9,450 nucleotides of DNA from Actinomycetota bacterium (GTDB taxonomy: Bacteria > Actinomycetota > Thermoleophilia > Gaiellales > Gaiellaceae): the NCBI GenBank assembly GCA_013813345.1, contig JACCRW010000260.1, forward strand, positions 1 through 9,450, given 5' to 3'. Below the pieces are notes generated by a model that did no database searches, was not told the DNA's origin, and saw only the letters and a list, made by a program, of their open reading frames with translations. How positions within the stretch are numbered: the first letter of the stretch is position 1; every line of letters begins with the position of its first letter. Positions 6,415 to 9,450 of the stretch are shown one piece after another. Both the position numbers and the translations under genes were made by a program.

Positions 6415-8045
6415 TCGATCCGGAGCTGCCGGCTCAGGCCCGCGGCGAAGCCGGCGGCAGGAGCGACGCGAGCGCGATAGGTGCCCGGCGCAAGCTCGGC
6501 GTCGATCCGGAAACCGCCGAGGTCGTCGAGCACGGACCCTCCGGCCGGCGTCCAGTAGTCGCCTTCGAGGAACTGGAGCTGAACCGCCGTCCCCGGGCTC
6601 GCGGGAGTCACCGTTCCTTCGAGCCCGCTTTCCGTCGGCGCCAAAGCGACGAGCGGCGCGACCGGCACCTCGAGCACGGGACCGGCGACGGCCCCCGCCG
6701 AGAGCCTGAAGCTCGTGGGGGCGAGCACCTTCGTCGTGAACGCGATTGTGCCGGCGGCGGGTCGAGCGGCGACCTGCGTCCAGGCGCCGCCGCTGCGCTG
6801 GAAGAGGACGGCGCCTCCGACTCCCTTCGCGTCCGCGCGAACGGTCACGCCACGGCCGTAGACAACCGAGCCGGCCGGACGCGTCAGCGTCAGCGATGCG
6901 AGGGCGGTGATCCAGGTCGAGCGCAGCCCCAGCCCGGTTCGCAGAGCGCCACCGGTCACGATCCGCGGGCCGGCGGTCGTGGTGACCGTGCCCGAACGCA
7001 CGCGCCCGGAGCCGGCGCGGACGAGCTGGAGCCCGAGCACGGGGCTTGCGATTCCGAGTCCCTTGCGAACCGTCGCGTCGGTCACCGCCGTCGGCCCCCA
7101 GCGGTTGACCGGAGAGAGCGAGCTGTGCGGATCCGCGACGCCAACGAGGTACGGGACGGCCGTTCCGAAGGCCTCCGCGGCCGACACCGTGCGCCCACCC
7201 GAGGTGGAATGGAAGAGCGCGTCGACGATCGTGCCCCCGTGCAGGAGGACTCGACCCGCGGTCGCCCTGATCGCCGCGGTCGCGCGGGCGTCCTCGCTCG
7301 CGATTCCGCCGTAGACCTGGCTGCGGACATCGGCGTAGAGGTCGAAGGTCCGGTCCCTCACACGGTGCGCGAGCGCGTAGGAGCGGGCGGCGACCGCCTG
7401 GGCCTTCAGCGCCTCAACCGACCACGAAGCCGGCATCTCGCGCGGGACGACGCCTGCGAGGTAATCCTCGAGCCCGACGACGTTGATCGCGTTCAGCTTC
7501 GCGCCGGCGACGGCGACTTCGAGCCGACCCCGGTAGCCGATTCCCGGGGCGGGCTGGCCGAGCTCGAGCGGCGCGCGACCCGGCAGGACGACGAGCGGGC
7601 CGGCGAGCGGGGTGGGGACGCCGTTCAGCACCGGCTCGAGCCTCGGCCCGAGGACGAGCGGCCCAGCGGGGAGAAAGTGCGTCGTGCCGAAGACGTCGCG
7701 AATGCGGTAGGGAGCCTTCGAGGAGATCGTCAGCGCCGGCTTAGACTCCGCGACCAGCACGCGCACCTGTGCGACGGGCGCTGGCCCGAGGCTCGTTCCG
7801 GAATAGAAGTGGGCGAGGATCCGCTCGTGCATCCAGCCCGCGTTCGCGAATCCGAGTGCCCCGTACTGGCTCATCCCGACGCCGTGACCCCAACCTCGGC
7901 CGCTGACGAGGAACGTGGACGAGGTAACGGACGCAGCCGTGGCGGAAGCGGCACCCAAGGGGGCGGCAAGCGCAAGCCCGACGCAGCCGAGGAAGGCCCC
8001 GCGTCTGAAGATCGAGCCGATGAGTGCGAGAAGCGGGCGCCGCAT
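6411..8045 (-). CDS. Secreted SpoIID/LytB domain-containing protein (putative peptidoglycan-cleaving glycan hydrolase)
   Basis: The 544-aa protein has an N-terminal signal peptide or anchor (basic MRRPLLALIGSIFRRG, then a hydrophobic stretch to about 38). A GWGHGVGMSQYGA motif follows at 51-63, then the SpoIID core with GLEDYLAGVVPREMPASWS (191-209), the Glu203 of the REMP motif aligning with the catalytic Glu of SpoIID lytic transglycosylases, EALKAQAVAARSYA (211-224), and HSTSGGRT (279-286). The region after about 380 contains two beta-sandwich, Ig-like segments (about 383-462 and 464-544). SpoIID enzymes cleave glycan strands lacking stem peptides; activity here is inferred. GGAGG 7 nt before ATG 8045 supports the start. 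It overlaps the downstream protease gene by 4 nt. In sporulating firmicutes SpoIID acts in engulfment with SpoIIP; in this type of organism a vegetative cell-wall role is more likely. Confidence 0.93.
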   Translation of the reverse strand: MRRPLLALIGSIFRRGAFLGCVGLALAAPLGAASATAASVTSSTFLVSGRGWGHGVGMSQYGALGFANAGWMHERILAHFYSGTSLGPAPVAQVRVLVAESKPALTISSKAPYRIRDVFGTTHFLPAGPLVLGPRLEPVLNGVPTPLAGPLVVLPGRAPLELGQPAPGIGYRGRLEVAVAGAKLNAINVVGLEDYLAGVVPREMPASWSVEALKAQAVAARSYALAHRVRDRTFDLYADVRSQVYGGIASEDARATAAIRATAGRVLLHGGTIVDALFHSTSGGRTVSAAEAFGTAVPYLVGVADPHSSLSPVNRWGPTAVTDATVRKGLGIASPVLGLQLVRAGSGRVRSGTVTTTAGPRIVTGGALRTGLGLRSTWITALASLTLTRPAGSVVYGRGVTVRADAKGVGGAVLFQRSGGAWTQVAARPAAGTIAFTTKVLAPTSFRLSAGAVAGPVLEVPVAPLVALAPTESGLEGTVTPASPGTAVQLQFLEGDYWTPAGGSVLDDLGGFRIDAELAPGTYRARVAPAAGFAAGLSRQLRIE

Positions 8046-8173
8046 GCGTGATCCTCCGGTTTGAGGCTAGCGCAGGAGATTCGCGTCCCCCTGCTTCTTT
8101 ACCGAACCTTCAACTCGTTGCGACGATCCTCCGAGCGGTTTTCCTCGCAGGAGACGAGGGCACCGAGGGAGCG
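8046..8173. other. Divergent intergenic region between the SpoIID-domain gene and the kinase gene
   Basis: These 128 bp must hold the promoters for both the minus-strand SpoIID/protease pair and the plus-strand kinase. I find no convincing -35/-10 pair on either strand. It does contain a 9-bp direct repeat, GATCCTCCG, at 8050-8058 and 8125-8133 (the first copy includes the complement of the SpoIID Shine-Dalgarno), and a 5-bp inverted repeat, CCTCG 8143-8147 with CGAGG 8155-8159, just upstream of the kinase start. These are possible operator elements, but short enough to arise by chance. Confidence 0.3.
8053..8057 (-). promoter_or_regulatory. Shine-Dalgarno of the SpoIID-domain gene
   Basis: Minus-strand GGAGG lies 7 nt before ATG 8045. 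It is the strongest ribosome-binding site in the window and fixes the start of this two-gene operon. Confidence 0.7.
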
Positions 8174-9450
8174 ATGACCGAGATCCTGCCACCCCGCTAT
8201 CGGCAGCCAGAGCGCATCGCCCGAGGCGGCATGGGCGAGATCTATCGCGCCGAGGACGGCGTGCTCGGTCGGATCGTCGCCGTCAAGGTGCTGGCGGAGC
8301 GCTTTGCGGACGAGGATGCGATCCGGCGCCGCTTCACGCACGAGGCGCTCGCGGCCGCACGACTCTCGAACGCCCCGAGCACGGTGACGATCTTCGACGT
8401 CGGCGAGCACGACGGCCGGCCGTACATCGTTATGGAGTACCTGCCGGGCGGCTCGCTCGCCGACCGCCTCGCGGCCGAGGGCGCGCAGCCGGCGGGACGG
8501 GCGCTCGCGTGGCTCCGGCAGACGGGCGCAGCACTCGACGCGGCGCATGCGGCCGGAATCGTCCATCGGGACGTCAAGCCCGCCAACCTGCTCCTGACCG
8601 ACGACGGCGACGTTCGGGTCGCCGACTTCGGCATCGCAAGCGCGGTCGGGCTCGATTCGTTCACTGCTGCGGGCACGGTGCTCGGCACCGCCGGGTACCT
8701 CTCCCCCGAGCAGGCACGGGGCGAGCAGGCGACGCCCGCGAGCGATCGCTATGCCCTCGCCATCGTTGCGTTCGAGTTGCTCACCGGCACACGGCCGTTC
8801 GCGATGGACTCGCCGACCGCCGAAGCGGCGGCGCACGTGCAGGGCCCGATCCCGAACGCCTCGGAGCGGAACCCGGAGTTGCCACCCGAGATCGATGCCG
8901 TGCTCGCGCAGGGTCTCGCGAAGGAGCCCGACCGGCGATTCGCCACCTGTGCCGATCTCGTCCACGCCCTGCGCGACGCACTCGATGCCGCGGCGGGCAA
9001 GACGACTGTCGGCGCCGTACCGGCGGTCGAGCGGCAGCGCACCCGCAGCCGGATTCCACTCCTCGCGGCAGCGGTCGCCGCGCTCGCGCTCGGCGGTGTG
9101 GCACTCGCGGCCGTGCTCGGCGACGACGATCCCGGCGAGTCCGCTGCCGACTCGGGCCCGCAGACCGTCCAGACGACGGTGACGCTCGCCGGGACGACGG
9201 TCGTTGAGACCGTGACGACCGCACCTGACCCCGAGCCGGAACCGGAGCCCACAACCGCGCCCGAACCCACAACCGCGCCGCCGCTGACGACCGAGCCACC
9301 GCCCACGACCGAGCCACCTCCCACGACCGAGCCACCAGCGACCACCGAGCCGCCGCCGACTCAGCCTTCCGGCGACCCGTCCTCGCTGAACGACCAGGGC
9401 TTCGCGCTGATGCAGGCCGGCGACTACGACGCTGCCTTGCCGCTGCTCGA
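8174..9450 (+). CDS. Membrane-anchored Hanks-type Ser/Thr protein kinase with extracytoplasmic Pro/Thr linker and TPR-like region (3' end outside window)
   Basis: The frame is open from ATG 8174 to the right edge (425 codons). The kinase domain (about 8-270) has the glycine loop IARGGMGEIYRA (15-26), in which the usual first Gly is Ala; VAVK with Lys38; HRDVKPAN (131-138) with Asp133 and Asn138; DFG at 151-153; and an activation loop containing Thr164, Thr168 and Thr172 ending in SPEQ (177-180). All catalytic residues are present, so it should be active. A single transmembrane helix spans about 294-315. Outside lie a Thr-rich stretch, a Pro-Glu-Thr linker with TTEPP repeats, and from about 402 LNDQGFALMQAGDYDAALPLL, which reads as the start of a TPR helix pair rather than PASTA domains. 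GAGGG ends 4 nt before the ATG. It is divergent from the SpoIID/protease pair, suggesting an envelope-sensing role, which is inference. Confidence 0.93.
   Translation, partial: MTEILPPRYRQPERIARGGMGEIYRAEDGVLGRIVAVKVLAERFADEDAIRRRFTHEALAAARLSNAPSTVTIFDVGEHDGRPYIVMEYLPGGSLADRLAAEGAQPAGRALAWLRQTGAALDAAHAAGIVHRDVKPANLLLTDDGDVRVADFGIASAVGLDSFTAAGTVLGTAGYLSPEQARGEQATPASDRYALAIVAFELLTGTRPFAMDSPTAEAAAHVQGPIPNASERNPELPPEIDAVLAQGLAKEPDRRFATCADLVHALRDALDAAAGKTTVGAVPAVERQRTRSRIPLLAAAVAALALGGVALAAVLGDDDPGESAADSGPQTVQTTVTLAGTTVVETVTTAPDPEPEPEPTTAPEPTTAPPLTTEPPPTTEPPPTTEPPATTEPPPTQPSGDPSSLNDQGFALMQAGDYDAALPLL
9284..9355 (+). repeat. Four 18-bp tandem repeats encoding TTEPP units in the kinase linker
   Basis: There are four imperfect copies of an 18-bp unit (ctg/ccc/gcg, then acg or acc, acc, gag, ccN, ccN), each encoding x-Thr-Thr-Glu-Pro-Pro. 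A looser PTTAPEPTTAPP stretch precedes them. They form a stiff, extended, extracytoplasmic spacer between the membrane helix and the TPR-like part. Copy number probably varies between strains through slippage or recombination, and since the unit is a multiple of three, the frame is preserved. Confidence 0.8.

Noticed and set aside
7125..8051. 308-aa plus-strand open frame antisense to the SpoIID gene
   Set aside because: Arg/Asp-rich shadow; the minus-strand gene has a signal peptide, SpoIID motifs and a good ribosome-binding site.
8099..8965. 288-aa minus-strand open frame over the kinase
   Set aside because: Shadow of the kinase gene, whose plus-strand frame carries all Hanks motifs from 8174 to the window edge.
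8749..9345. Minus-strand frame with Gly/Val/Ser repeats that looks like a low-complexity secreted protein
   Set aside because: The repeats are the complement of the TTEPP linker repeats in the kinase. The rest is antisense of the kinase domain.

Overview
The window is GC-rich bacterial DNA with strong G/C preference at third codon positions and frequent GTG starts. Together with the tRNA, SpoIID/LytB, PPC-subtilase and membrane-kinase content, this suggests a high-GC actinobacterium, possibly a Thermoleophilia-type lineage (Gaiellales/Solirubrobacterales). That placement is inferred from style and gene families and was not tested by phylogeny.

Layout, left to right. (1) A tRNA-Lys(CTT) lies on the minus strand (83-155). 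(2) Only 25 bp away and divergent, a tightly packed plus-strand operon of four nucleotide-sugar genes runs from 181 to 4093: a non-hydrolysing UDP-GlcNAc 2-epimerase (WecB/WbpI type), a UDP-GlcNAc 6-dehydrogenase (WbpA type), a Gfo/Idh/MocA oxidoreductase (WbpB-like role) and a left-handed beta-helix acyltransferase (WbpD-like role). Every internal junction overlaps (8, 1 and 8 nt) and each downstream gene starts with GTG. The set matches the route from UDP-GlcNAc to a 2,3-diacetamido-mannuronic acid type sugar for a surface polysaccharide, except that no aminotransferase (WbpE step) is in the window. (3) A short convergent gap is followed by a minus-strand DUF1428 gene and a possible small plus-strand ORF (4626-4775). 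(4) A minus-strand pair (8045 down to 4783) encodes a secreted SpoIID/LytB-domain protein with a signal peptide and C-terminal beta-sandwich repeats. It is translationally coupled through ATGA to a secreted subtilisin-like protease with a PPC domain. (5) Divergent from that pair, starting at 8174 and running off the right edge, is a membrane-anchored Hanks-type Ser/Thr kinase with an extracytoplasmic Pro/Thr linker and the start of a TPR-like segment.

How the genes may work together: the left half supplies an activated amino-uronic acid for the envelope. The right half is a candidate envelope-remodelling and sensing group (glycan-cleaving domain, exported protease, transmembrane kinase). No mobile element, CRISPR array or phage gene is visible. 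The most distinctive points are a TAnnnTA element that could fire the tRNA and the sugar operon in opposite directions, with a possibly leaderless epimerase mRNA; the missing aminotransferase; and the SpoIID-subtilase-kinase neighbourhood. None of these amounts to proof of a new system.
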